Shown: positions 7,843-15,589 of the stretch, piece by piece
How positions within the stretch are numbered: position 1 is the first letter of the stretch
Layout: each line of letters opens with the position of its first letter
DNA from: Candidatus Dojkabacteria bacterium UBA2022
GTDB taxonomy: Bacteria; Patescibacteriota; Dojkabacteria; SC72
Assembly: GCA_002335495.1 (NCBI GenBank)
Contig: DDBW01000007.1
Location: forward strand, 1-34,060
Direction: 5' to 3'
DNA: 34,060 nt
Translations under genes and position numbers: made by a program
Notes under the pieces: model-generated
What the model was told of the DNA's origin: nothing
What the model saw: the letters and a program-made list of their open reading frames with translations, nothing else
Database searches by the model: none

Positions 7843-7865
7843 TTCCGATTAAGAAAGGGAGTTAA

Positions 7866-7896
7866 AGGAGGGGGTGTAAAAGCCTCCTCTTTTTTT
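7866..7896 (+). terminator. Rho-independent terminator after groEL
   Basis: AGGAGG (7,866-7,871) pairs with CCTCCT (7,883-7,888) around an 11-base loop, followed by C and a run of seven T (7,890-7,896). It is 24 bp after the groEL stop and points the right way. The convergent XRE gene ends at 7,906, so the hairpin sits between two converging genes. On the minus strand there is no T-run after the hairpin, so it serves groEL only. Confidence 0.8.
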
Positions 7897-7905
7897 CTAT
7901 CTGCT

Positions 7906-8433
7906 TTACACTAACCGAACCTCCTGGGCTACCACCTGTGCAAAGGCATTTGTAACGTCGTTGGTGACTCTTATTATCCCACCATCGTTTTCAAGATAAA
8001 CTCCGTTCGAAGTAACAATCTTGTCAGTTGCAAATATAATTCCATTATTTCTTACATCCAGGGTATTTATTTTAAGAACTTTAGCTTCGATTGCATAAGG
8101 AGTTACCTCGAGCTCTTTCATCCAAGCCGGAGCTGTATACATATGTGTAGTATTTTGGGGGGAGAACACGTTGTTACTAGGAATAGTCTTGAAGAAAGGA
8201 ACCATAAAATTCGAGGTTTGATTTGCATTGTTATCATTTTGTAACAATTGATGAGGCTCAATTTGTAATGCCTCAGAAATCTTATCTAGCTTTGAAAAAG
8301 GCGAACTTGCTCCTCTTTCGTATCGTGAAATCATCTCCCATGTGACGCCAACTCTATCTGCAAGAACCTGCTGGGTAAGTCTCTTTTTCTTCCTGTAATC
8401 CTTAATTTTTTGCCCTACCTTCTCGTACTGCAT
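7906..8433 (-). CDS. XRE-family transcriptional regulator with C-terminal LexA-like fold
   Basis: 175 residues. The N-terminal Cro/CI helix-turn-helix (about residues 6-60) contains LTQQVLADRVGVTWEMISRY followed by ERGASSP. A Gln/Asn-rich linker follows, then a C-terminal domain (about 100-175) with the strand pattern of LexA/CI-type S24 domains, ending in AQVVAQEVRLV. The Ser and Lys of the self-cleavage site are not evident, so it would be a non-cleaving dimerisation/sensor domain. This C-terminal assignment is my inference. The gene converges on groEL and diverges from a 46-codon ORF. The space between them holds an inverted repeat that could be its own operator. Confidence 0.85.
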   Translation of the reverse strand: MQYEKVGQKIKDYRKKKRLTQQVLADRVGVTWEMISRYERGASSPFSKLDKISEALQIEPHQLLQNDNNANQTSNFMVPFFKTIPSNNVFSPQNTTHMYTAPAWMKELEVTPYAIEAKVLKINTLDVRNNGIIFATDKIVTSNGVYLENDGGIIRVTNDVTNAFAQVVAQEVRLV

Positions 8434-8491
8434 ATATACGAAATGGTAGTAGATGTTTAAATGTTAATATATAGAATAATATTTCATATAT
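8434..8491. promoter_or_regulatory. Inverted repeat between XRE gene and small ORF, possible operator
   Basis: ATATACGAAAT (8,434-8,444) and ATTTCATATAT (8,481-8,491) are inverted copies of each other at 10 of 11 positions, separated by 36 AT-rich bases. They flank the whole divergent intergenic region. XRE repressors often bind such half-sites near their own start. AT-rich DNA can form such pairs by chance, so this is only a candidate. Confidence 0.35.
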
Positions 8492-8496
8492 TATTT

Positions 8497-8637
8497 ATGA
8501 AACCTAAAATTCTACGCTTAGTCATGAAATTAGAAGAGCTATTTCTTCTTGTTAGTAGCATTGGCAAGGCTGAAAGAAATAACGCAGTTAAGGAGATAGA
8601 TACACTTTGGAGTGAAATCAAAAAGAGAATATTATAA
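8497..8637 (+). CDS. Small ORF, 46 residues, unknown function
   Basis: It runs from ATG 8,497 to TAA 8,637. The predicted peptide is charged and helical (it contains MKLEELFLLVSSIGKAER and IDTLWSEIKKRIL) and looks like one or two amphipathic helices. It is divergent from the XRE regulator and its last 20 bases overlap the 3' end of the convergent SprT-like gene. It could be a small partner or target of the XRE protein, as in regulator/small-protein pairs, or simply a chance ORF. No family is recognised. Confidence 0.4.
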   Translation: MKPKILRLVMKLEELFLLVSSIGKAERNNAVKEIDTLWSEIKKRIL

Positions 8638-9067
8638 ATCTGCGGACTCTTCTGACTCTCTTTCGCTTTACGCCAACAATATTCTTCCAATTTTTATCCA
8701 ACCACTCTTTTGATTGTCTAAGTTCTTCACCAAGCCCTCTTTTTATCAGCTCCTTGTCGACAATGTTTCCCCTATGAGGATGTTTATATAGTCTTGGAAG
8801 GGGGGAGTTAAAGCCATGGGCGTAATGAACAACTTCATGAGCGACCGTAGTTAAAATTACATGCTCAGGTATTGTTGTGTCTTTGAAGTATGACGTCACA
8901 ACTATGGTAGAGCTTGAGTTGTCTCCTCGTTTAGATTTTATTGCACCCAGCTGCCTATACGACTTATTGCCAAATTTGATGCTAATCTGATTAGCTATTG
9001 GAACATCAGGGAAATACTTATCCCATATAGTTGTAAGAAGGGTTTTTAGGTAGTGATTATCTCGCAT
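8618..9067 (-). CDS. SprT-like zinc metallopeptidase
   Basis: 149 residues. The zinc motif HEVVH is at 77-81 (VAHEVVHYAHG), and a later HPHRGN at 96-101 may supply the third ligand, followed by LIKRGLG, as in the SprT-like/WSS1-like group. In other organisms such proteases act on protein-DNA crosslinks or as general small metalloproteases; the substrate here is unknown. The C terminus is very basic (KRKRVRRVRR), which could bind nucleic acid. The stop codon is TGA, one of the clear uses of TGA as stop in the window. It is divergent from the ABC exporter gene with a gap of 24 bp. Confidence 0.72.
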   Translation of the reverse strand: MRDNHYLKTLLTTIWDKYFPDVPIANQISIKFGNKSYRQLGAIKSKRGDNSSSTIVVTSYFKDTTIPEHVILTTVAHEVVHYAHGFNSPLPRLYKHPHRGNIVDKELIKRGLGEELRQSKEWLDKNWKNIVGVKRKRVRRVRRFIIFSF

Positions 9068-9091
9068 AAAATGATATATTATATCTTATAT

Positions 9092-10840
9092 ATGAAAAAG
9101 GAACACAAATTAAAAGGAGATACTCTTTTTAAAATTTTAAAGTTAGTTTACGGACTATTTCCATTAGAGGCTATAAGTAGGGATATACTTTTTGTTATCA
9201 TAATCGCCCTTGAAATGTATGGAATTACCTTGGGCGGTTTGTTTATTGACGCTATTGCCGATTTTATTACTAATACCCAGACTTTTACATTTGACGGATT
9301 TTTCTACTCGAATGCCTTCTATTATACTGCTCTAAGTCTTGGAGTTTGGATGCTAGTATCATCCCTTAACAGTCTGAGAAACTACCTCTACGATATTCTC
9401 GCTCAAAAAGTTAAGTTTCATATGCAGAGCGCTCGCCTTGAAGTTATTGCGAGATCAAACCTAGAGGATGTTGAAAGAAAAGACTTTCGAGACCTTCTGG
9501 AGTTCATACCAACCTTCTCATATGAAAATATCCTTGCCGCATATGCAGGATTCTCAGATGCCATTAAATGGAGCGTAAGAGGAGTCGCTTCAATAGGATT
9601 TCTTTTTAGCACTTTAGGATGGTCTGCACTTTTACTAATTCTTTTCGCAATTCCAGAAAATATTGTTGCTCACTACAACCGTAGAAAGAGGCATAAATAT
9701 AATTCCAGTGAAGTTGAAAGGTTGAAGAAAGTTAGTTATCTTGAAACAATAATTACTCGACTTCCATACTTCCCGGAGCTTAGAGTGGATAATGCTATTA
9801 AGTACCTGAAAAATACCTATTCAACAGAGGGAGGGAAATATATGGGAGGGATTTTAGAACTCACTAAGCATTTTTACATTGATACAACTCTTTTCACTCA
9901 GTTAGGGAGGCTATTTCTGGTGGGCTATGTGGTATATATTTTAGTTGTATCGGTTACTCTTAAACTTACAATAGGACATTTTAAGGCTCTCTATGACTAT
10001 GCTGTCACTGCATACGAAAGTTTCAATTCTCTCGTAAGTACTTTGCTCAAGATGTATACCTTTCTCGATTATTCCGAACCATATTTCAAGTTCACTGAAT
10101 ATAAAGGTTTTGGAGATGTTAAAAATGGAGAACATATTATTGATGGAGATACTCCAGCTTTAGAGCTTAAAGACCTTACATATATTCATAAAGACTCAGG
10201 AAAGCGTGCTCTTAATGATATCACCCTCAAGATACCTGCCGGTTCTAACATTGCGATAGTGGGTAGCGACGGATCGGGTAAATCTACATTTGTAAGGATA
10301 TTATGTGGGTTGTATCAGATAGTTGATGGAGATTACATTATTGGAGGAAAATCTATCAAAGAACTTGCCAGAGGCGAGCTAAAGAAAAGAATTAGTGTTG
10401 TATTCCAGGAGTTCGTTAACTATAATCTAAGCCTCAAAGAAAATATAACCTTAACTGCTGAAGAGAAAAGAGTTAAGACTAAATTATACGAAAAGATTCT
10501 TAAAATCTCCGGTGTCAAAGAGATGATGGAAAAAGAGGGTTTAACCGACTCTCAAATCCTTGGAAAATACTTCTCTAAAGGCCGTGAAATATCTCCTGGA
10601 TACTGGCAGAGATTGGCAATTGCCAGAGCTCTGTATCGCAATCGTGATATTTACATAATGGATGAGCCTTTCCTCTATATTGATGAAAAGTCCCGAGGTA
10701 AAATCCTAAGAGATGTTATGAATCATTTGGGAAGTGGGAGAACCTTAATCTATGTTACTCAGGAAGAGGACTTCCTCGATCTATTCGATCAGGTATATGA
10801 TTTGAGAAATGGAAAACTCTATCCAAGAGAGAAGAAGTAA
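9092..10840 (+). CDS. ABC exporter, fused membrane and ATPase domains, altered H-loop
   Basis: 582 residues from ATG 9,092; an earlier ATG at 9,053 would overlap the divergent gene. About six membrane helices occupy residues 20-320 and the nucleotide-binding domain 355-582. Walker A is GSDGSGKST (391-399), Q-loop VFQEF, signature ISPGYWQR (500-507; the usual form is LSGGQ) and Walker B IYIMDEP with catalytic Glu 525. At the H-loop the usual His is Gln (YVTQEED, residue 557), and the D-loop reads LYID instead of SALD. Such changes are typical of the degenerate half of heterodimeric exporters. The substrate is unknown. The stop overlaps the next start by one base (TAATG), so it is coupled to the methyltransferase gene. 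Confidence 0.88.
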   Translation: MKKEHKLKGDTLFKILKLVYGLFPLEAISRDILFVIIIALEMYGITLGGLFIDAIADFITNTQTFTFDGFFYSNAFYYTALSLGVWMLVSSLNSLRNYLYDILAQKVKFHMQSARLEVIARSNLEDVERKDFRDLLEFIPTFSYENILAAYAGFSDAIKWSVRGVASIGFLFSTLGWSALLLILFAIPENIVAHYNRRKRHKYNSSEVERLKKVSYLETIITRLPYFPELRVDNAIKYLKNTYSTEGGKYMGGILELTKHFYIDTTLFTQLGRLFLVGYVVYILVVSVTLKLTIGHFKALYDYAVTAYESFNSLVSTLLKMYTFLDYSEPYFKFTEYKGFGDVKNGEHIIDGDTPALELKDLTYIHKDSGKRALNDITLKIPAGSNIAIVGSDGSGKSTFVRILCGLYQIVDGDYIIGGKSIKELARGELKKRISVVFQEFVNYNLSLKENITLTAEEKRVKTKLYEKILKISGVKEMMEKEGLTDSQILGKYFSKGREISPGYWQRLAIARALYRNRDIYIMDEPFLYIDEKSRGKILRDVMNHLGSGRTLIYVTQEEDFLDLFDQVYDLRNGKLYPREKK

Positions 10841-11418
10841 TGGACTTATTCTATTGGATAATAGTTCTAATTGGATATTTAACCGCCTTTTACTTCCTCT
10901 TCTATAGCTTTGTGATTGCAATCTCCTTTTTTCAGCAAGTACCTTTTGTTCCCTTGGAGAAGCAAGCGATTAAATTTGCTATAAGCCTCTTGAATATAAC
11001 AAAAGATGATATGTTTCTGGATGTAGGTTCGGGCGATGGAAGAGTTGTTAGAAGGGTGGTAAGGAGTTTCCCGTATGTTTCTGCGACCGGGATTGAATAC
11101 AATAAATTGCTGAATTATTTTGCTAAGCTCCAATCCGTCTTTTATCCCAACGCCAATCTTCTTTCTCACGACGCGTATACCTTTTCATATAAAAAATACA
11201 ACAAAATTTTTATATACCTTACCTCCGATATGATTTCAAAACTGCTACCTAAAATTTTGAAAGATACTCCAGACGATGCCGTAATAGTTTCCTCCTATTT
11301 CAGCCCTGAATACACATCTTCAAAGATTGGTGTGACAGAGAAAAAATATAGAATAAATGGTAAAATAAAGAGCTTTTTTGTAATAACTAAAAATGGAAAC
11401 AGAAGTAGTAAAAGGTAA
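10840..11418 (+). CDS. Membrane-anchored SAM-dependent methyltransferase (FAM173-like)
   Basis: 192 residues. One or two hydrophobic segments at residues 5-31 anchor it to the membrane. The class I methyltransferase motif FLDVGSGDGRVV is at 59-70 and an acidic residue at the end of strand 2 (GIEYN) would bind the SAM ribose. The layout, with a membrane segment, then FVPLEKQAIKFAISLL, then DVGSGDGR, resembles the FAM173/ATPSCKMT lysine methyltransferases, although the bacterial substrate is not known. It overlaps the ABC exporter by one base and folD by 26 bases, so the genes are translationally coupled. Modification of a membrane protein is an inference only. Confidence 0.75.
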   Translation: MDLFYWIIVLIGYLTAFYFLFYSFVIAISFFQQVPFVPLEKQAIKFAISLLNITKDDMFLDVGSGDGRVVRRVVRSFPYVSATGIEYNKLLNYFAKLQSVFYPNANLLSHDAYTFSYKKYNKIFIYLTSDMISKLLPKILKDTPDDAVIVSSYFSPEYTSSKIGVTEKKYRINGKIKSFFVITKNGNRSSKR

Positions 11419-12238
11419 AAAAATAGCGGCGCAGTATTTAGACCTGTTGAAGGTTAGAATCGGAACTGAAATCGTTAAGCCAAGGCTTGATATCATTCAG
11501 GTCGGTGATGACTATGCTAGCAGTAAATATGTCGATATGAAAAAGAGTGTGGGAAGTTCTATCGGAATTGATGTGGCCGTTCATAAGTTTGATGCAACCT
11601 ACCCTCAGAAAGATTTGGTGGCACTGATAACTAAGCTGAATTCAGATCCTCGAACCTCAGGTGTAATGGTACAACTTCCTTTGCCTAGTACTATGGATAC
11701 CAAATATGTTTTAGACCAGATAGATCCTTCAAAAGATGTTGATGGTTTGACCTCCATGACTATGGATAATCTTCAAAAAGGAACTGACTCATACTTTCTT
11801 CCCGCTACCGTTCGAGCTGTTATTGAAACGTTAAAGGATATGAAAGTAGATTTGATGAATATGAATGCGGTTATAGTTGGAATGGGACCCGTTGTTGGGT
11901 TGCCTCTCTCTTACATTCTCAAACCCAAAGTTAAGATGCTATCTACTTGTGATGAATCCACTCCGGATATAAAAGAGTATACAATGGTGGCTGATTTAAT
12001 AATTTCAGCAACTGGTCATCCTCATCTTATTGATAGTAGTCATATCAAGCCAGGAGCTGTTTTGGTTGATGTTGGTTTTGAAATAGGGGAGAATGGAGAA
12101 CCTATTGGCGATATTAACACGGAAGATATAATGGGGAAGGCTAGTGCAATTGTCTCTTCTCCTGGTGGAATAGGTCCGGTTACCGTTGCTATGCTTATGC
12201 AAAATACTTATGAAGCATTTTTGAGAAATGGTAAATAG
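11393..12238 (+). CDS. folD: Bifunctional methylenetetrahydrofolate dehydrogenase / cyclohydrolase FolD
   Basis: 281 residues, normal length. The catalytic Tyr/Lys pair is YVDMK (Y46, K50). VMVQLPLP and DVDG are the folate site motifs. The NAD(P)-binding loop reads VIVGMGPVVGLP where most members have a GRSxxVGxP form, so cofactor preference may differ. SPGGIGPVTVAMLMQNT near the C terminus is the family hallmark. It interconverts 5,10-methylene-, methenyl- and 10-formyl-tetrahydrofolate in the cytoplasm. It overlaps the methyltransferase gene upstream and sufS downstream. Confidence 0.95.
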   Translation: METEVVKGKKIAAQYLDLLKVRIGTEIVKPRLDIIQVGDDYASSKYVDMKKSVGSSIGIDVAVHKFDATYPQKDLVALITKLNSDPRTSGVMVQLPLPSTMDTKYVLDQIDPSKDVDGLTSMTMDNLQKGTDSYFLPATVRAVIETLKDMKVDLMNMNAVIVGMGPVVGLPLSYILKPKVKMLSTCDESTPDIKEYTMVADLIISATGHPHLIDSSHIKPGAVLVDVGFEIGENGEPIGDINTEDIMGKASAIVSSPGGIGPVTVAMLMQNTYEAFLRNGK

Positions 12239-13442
12239 TATAAAACAACAGTTTCCAATTTTTCAGAAGAATCCAGATTTAGTCTACCTGGACAGTGCTT
12301 CCACTACTCAGAAACCAGAAGTTGTTATCGATTCTATAATTAATCATTATGCTAACTCCAACGCTAACGTTCATAGGGGGTTATACAATCTTGCATATAG
12401 CGCCGATAGGGCGTGGCAGGAGGCTCACGAAACTGTTGCAAAGTACATCAATGCTAAAAGTTATAAAGAGATTGTATTCACTCGTAATAGCACCGAGTCT
12501 TTAAATCTATTGGCGAACTCCCTTGCTCTAAAAGAAGGAGATATTATTCTAACTACTAAACTTGAACACCATAGTAATCTACTACCCTGGCTGGCTATTC
12601 AGGAGAAGCGAGGGGTTAAAGTTGAATTTATAGACCTTTTGGATAGTGGAGAGATGGATTATGACTCCTTTATGGATATGGTTAAGAAAGAGGGTAGGAA
12701 TATAAAACTTCTAACCTTGTCGCACATGTCTAATGTTCTAGGGATTTTAAATCCGGTTGAGAAATATATAAAAGTGGCAAAGCAGATTGGAGTTTTGACT
12801 ATTGTTGATGCCGCCCAAAGTATCGCTCATACTTCAATTGATGTTCAAAAACTAGGATGCGATTTTCTAGTGTTTTCATCTCATAAAGTATACGGACCAA
12901 GTGGAGTAGGTGTTTTATATGGAAGAGAAGTTTTGCTTAATGATTTACCTCCGTTCCTAAAAGGGGGGGAGATGGTTAAAAATGTTAAGCTCAGTAGCGT
13001 AGAGTGGAATGAACTCCCGTGGAAGTTTGAGGCAGGTACCCCTGCTATAGAAGCTGGAGTAGCGATGGCTGCCGCCTTGAATTGGTTAGATCAAGAGATT
13101 AAGAGCGTTGGAGGATGGGAACAATACTCTCGTAACGAGGAAGCACTCACCAAGAAGGCTCTAGACATGCTCTCAAAAGTAGAGGGAATCGAAATTGTTG
13201 GAGGTGGGGACAAGCATGGAGTTATATCCCTTAATATAAAGGGAACTCACCCTCACGACATTGCAAGTATTCTATCTGATTCATCAGTTTGTGTTAGAGC
13301 AGGGTATCACTGTGCTCAACCTCTTCACGAAGCCCTTGGTTTACCAGGCTCTGTAAGATTAAGTCTAGGAATATACAATGACGAGGGTGATATTAAAAAG
13401 TTCATTCAGGCAGTTGAGAAGGTAGCTAAACTTTTTAGATAG
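12228..13442 (+). CDS. sufS: Cysteine desulfurase SufS
   Basis: 404 residues, class II (SufS/CsdA type). VYLDSASTTQKP at the N terminus, the cofactor Asp in TIVDAAQS (D194), the PLP-binding lysine in FSSHKVYGPSG (K220) and the active-site Cys in RAGYHCAQPLH (C362) are all present. It takes sulfur from cysteine as an enzyme-bound persulfide and makes alanine. The next gene encodes a SufU-like protein, its usual sulfur acceptor in Gram-positives. The start overlaps folD by 11 bases. No SufBCD scaffold genes are in the window, so the sulfur might go to tRNA thiolation as well as Fe-S clusters. Confidence 0.95.
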   Translation: MVNSIKQQFPIFQKNPDLVYLDSASTTQKPEVVIDSIINHYANSNANVHRGLYNLAYSADRAWQEAHETVAKYINAKSYKEIVFTRNSTESLNLLANSLALKEGDIILTTKLEHHSNLLPWLAIQEKRGVKVEFIDLLDSGEMDYDSFMDMVKKEGRNIKLLTLSHMSNVLGILNPVEKYIKVAKQIGVLTIVDAAQSIAHTSIDVQKLGCDFLVFSSHKVYGPSGVGVLYGREVLLNDLPPFLKGGEMVKNVKLSSVEWNELPWKFEAGTPAIEAGVAMAAALNWLDQEIKSVGGWEQYSRNEEALTKKALDMLSKVEGIEIVGGGDKHGVISLNIKGTHPHDIASILSDSSVCVRAGYHCAQPLHEALGLPGSVRLSLGIYNDEGDIKKFIQAVEKVAKLFR

Positions 13443-13447
13443 ATATT

Positions 13448-13804
13448 ATGTCCAATCTTTACAGTAAAGAGCTAATTGAGCATTATAAAAATCCTAAACG
13501 CTTCTCTAAAATGGAAAATCCTGATTTAACAGGAGTTGCTGTAAATTCCCTTTGTGGAGATGAACTCACCCTGTATGTAAAGAACGATAACGGCACAGTA
13601 GTTGATGTCTCTTTTCAAGGTAGCGGATGTGCAATATGTCTTGGTACTATGTCTATGTTCATAGATTCATTTATTGATAAAAATATTAGGGATCTTTTTA
13701 AACTCTCGGAAAACGAAGTTCTTGAGCGTATTTCTATGGACTCTGACAGCCCTCGAAAACGATGTGCCACCCTCACTCTTGAAGCAATTCAGAAATTGAA
13801 ATAG
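13448..13804 (+). CDS. sufU: SufU-like sulfur transfer / Fe-S scaffold protein
   Basis: 118 residues, shorter than B. subtilis SufU (about 147). The zinc/sulfur site residues are C36 and D38 (SLCGDEL), C61 (GSGCAIC, with an extra Cys at 64) and C106 (RKRCATLT). The N-terminal YSKELIEHYKNPKRF is typical of IscU/SufU. In SufU the site binds zinc and accepts sulfur from SufS by ligand swap. It lies 5 bp after sufS, at the end of the plus-strand run begun by the ABC exporter. The short length reflects a reduced middle insertion. IscU-type scaffold activity cannot be excluded. Confidence 0.88.
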   Translation: MSNLYSKELIEHYKNPKRFSKMENPDLTGVAVNSLCGDELTLYVKNDNGTVVDVSFQGSGCAICLGTMSMFIDSFIDKNIRDLFKLSENEVLERISMDSDSPRKRCATLTLEAIQKLK

Positions 13805-13811
13805 TTTTCAC

Positions 13812-13840
13812 TTCACCATTTTAGCCAAATGGTATACAAT
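13812..13840 (+). promoter_or_regulatory. Candidate promoter for the exonuclease gene
   Basis: TTCACC (13,812-13,817), 17-bp spacer, TACAAT (13,835-13,840). The -10 is preceded by GGTA, so TATACA in an alternative register is also possible. Only seven bases separate the -10 from the ATG at 13,848, so transcription would start at or next to the start codon (leaderless). Confidence 0.5.
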
Positions 13841-13847
13841 CACAACC

Positions 13848-14420
13848 ATGATTATTTTTCTCGATGTTGAAACTCAGAACGATTGGACCGGAGGAGCTAC
13901 CTTCTCAATCAAAGATCTCAGAATATCTTACACAGGAGTAATTGATGAAGACGGTAAGGAGATGGACTTCTGGGAACAGGATATGAATAAACTCAAGCCT
14001 CTTTTGGAAAGCGCCTCCCTTATCGTAGGATATAATATCTTTGGTTTTGATATGCCTGTAATTGCAAACTACCTTGGAACCGAGATTAATAGCCTTCCTC
14101 AGTTGGACTTGATGGTGGCTGTTCATAAATCCGTCGGATTTAGACCCAAGCTTGATGATTTAACAACTGCCACCTTTGGGCATGGAAAGATTGGTCACGG
14201 AGCTGACGCCGTCCGATACTATGCTATGGGGGATTTTGATAGTCTTAAGAGATACTGCATGGAAGATGTTCGCTTAACCAAAAAATTGTATGAATTTGGT
14301 AGGGATAATGGATATGTTAAATACTATGACAGATCAGGATTTATTAAAGAAGCACGGGTAAATTGGAAGGACGGGGAAAAACTTCCACCTGAAGATACTG
14401 GGATGTTGAGTATGTTCTAA
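13848..14420 (+). CDS. DEDDy 3'-5' exonuclease (RNase H-like)
   Basis: 190 residues. ExoI is FLDVETQ (D6, E8), ExoII is GYNIFGFDMPVI (D68) and ExoIII is YCMEDVRLTKKLY with Y135 and D139, i.e. the DEDDy subtype. This is a stand-alone 3'-5' exonuclease domain like those linked to YprB-type proteins; no polymerase or helicase domain is attached. It would trim DNA or RNA 3' ends in the cytoplasm. The gene seems to start its own transcript after sufU. There is no Shine-Dalgarno sequence, in agreement with a leaderless message. Confidence 0.82.
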   Translation: MIIFLDVETQNDWTGGATFSIKDLRISYTGVIDEDGKEMDFWEQDMNKLKPLLESASLIVGYNIFGFDMPVIANYLGTEINSLPQLDLMVAVHKSVGFRPKLDDLTTATFGHGKIGHGADAVRYYAMGDFDSLKRYCMEDVRLTKKLYEFGRDNGYVKYYDRSGFIKEARVNWKDGEKLPPEDTGMLSMF

Positions 14421-14436
14421 TCATCGTGTAAATTGG

Positions 14437-15546
14437 ATGATGATGAAAAAAGTTTCTGAATCCGAACTTAAAAAGTTACTTAATACCGGTTGGCAGTCAT
14501 GGAGTTATAGCTCTCCTTTCACTAACTTTATAAAGTTCCCTCCTTTAAATTACCCCCCAAAAAAGATCAAAGGCTTCTCACATCTGAATCTTGAGTATGA
14601 AAGTAACCTTAAGCCTCCTGCGAAAGGATGGTGCTCCTGGTACGCATACGGGGGCCGAATCAATAGAGATCTAATTATGAAGCAAACTATGTGGTTTGCA
14701 GAACATAAGGAGGTCCCAATCGAATATATACTAGTTGACGGAGGATGGTGTAGAGAAGGGGATTGGCTTAATGAAAATACTAGGAAATTTCCTGGCGGTA
14801 TGGGAGTATTATCAAGTGATATCAAAAAACTTGGCTTTAAACCCGGGTTATGGATCTCTCCATTTCAGGCATCTCCGAGATCTCGTATTGTGAAAGAGCA
14901 TCCAGAGTGGTTTGTAAAAAAGGATGGAAAATTTATTGATTGTCTTCAACTTACACCTTTTGATCAACATTTGTTTTATAAAAAATATCTAATTGATATT
15001 ACAAATCCAGATGTAAGGTCGTATCTGTACTCTGTTATGGATCGTCTCCTTGGTGAATATGGCTACGAACTCATTAAAATGGACTTTCTATATGCGATAT
15101 ATTTTCATCCTGAACTGTCTATAGAAGACGCAGACCTCTATTTAAGAGATTTTCTCACTTACGTTAGTGAGAAGTATCCTAATGTATATACCATCGGTTG
15201 TGGGTGCCCTTTAGTCCCGGCTATTGGTGTTGTTGATTCTATGCGGGTCGGTCCCGATATTCTTTTAAGTCCTTTTCTACAGTTTTCCTCGAGAGCAAAA
15301 TCTCTCGACATGTTTATACATAAAAAAGTATTAAAGATTGTTAACAATCGTGTGTTTACAAAAAAGTATTGGAATATTGATGCGGATGCCTTTGTCTGCC
15401 GTCCAACTCTTTCACATACGAGAAGAATGATAAAAGATAATATGAAATTAATTAAAGATTCAGGTGGTAACATTTTCTTGGGAGATGACTTCACTAAACT
15501 CAGCTCAAAGCGTATTCAAAAGTATGTACTTCCTCTTTTTGATTAG
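14437..15546 (+). CDS. GH36-like glycoside hydrolase (alpha-galactosidase clan), compact single domain
   Basis: 369 residues, about half the size of typical GH36 enzymes. GWQSWSYSSP at 18-27 matches the GW(N/Q)SWS segment ahead of the barrel. Then come GWCSWYAYGG, ILVDGGW (98-104), IKMDFLYA with the likely nucleophile D216, and GCGCPLVPAIGVVDSMRVGPD (254-274), whose last Asp (D274) is the probable acid/base. The N-terminal beta-supersandwich is missing. No signal peptide is seen, so it acts in the cytoplasm. Clan GH-D enzymes cleave alpha-galactosides or related sugars; the exact substrate is unknown. Three ATGs stand in a row at the start (14,437, 14,440, 14,443) and the true one is not decidable. 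It starts 16 bp after the exonuclease gene. Confidence 0.82.
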   Translation: MMMKKVSESELKKLLNTGWQSWSYSSPFTNFIKFPPLNYPPKKIKGFSHLNLEYESNLKPPAKGWCSWYAYGGRINRDLIMKQTMWFAEHKEVPIEYILVDGGWCREGDWLNENTRKFPGGMGVLSSDIKKLGFKPGLWISPFQASPRSRIVKEHPEWFVKKDGKFIDCLQLTPFDQHLFYKKYLIDITNPDVRSYLYSVMDRLLGEYGYELIKMDFLYAIYFHPELSIEDADLYLRDFLTYVSEKYPNVYTIGCGCPLVPAIGVVDSMRVGPDILLSPFLQFSSRAKSLDMFIHKKVLKIVNNRVFTKKYWNIDADAFVCRPTLSHTRRMIKDNMKLIKDSGGNIFLGDDFTKLSSKRIQKYVLPLFD

Positions 15547-15553
15547 ATTTAGG

Positions 15554-15582
15554 TTGAGTATCTTTTCAAGATAATCTAATAT
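15554..15582 (+). promoter_or_regulatory. Candidate promoter for the Lon-like ATPase gene
   Basis: TTGAGT (15,554-15,559), 17-bp spacer, TAATAT (15,577-15,582), seven bases before the ATG at 15,590, again suggesting a leaderless message. The spacer holds a short palindrome, ATCTT-TTC-AAGAT (15,560-15,572), that could bind a regulator. Confidence 0.5.
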
Positions 15583-15589
15583 GTAGTAT

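Noticed and set aside
9088..9098. Further copy of the ATATATGAAA half-site near the ABC exporter start, as a second XRE operator
   Set aside because: It coincides with the start codon and is a single AT-rich half-site without a partner.
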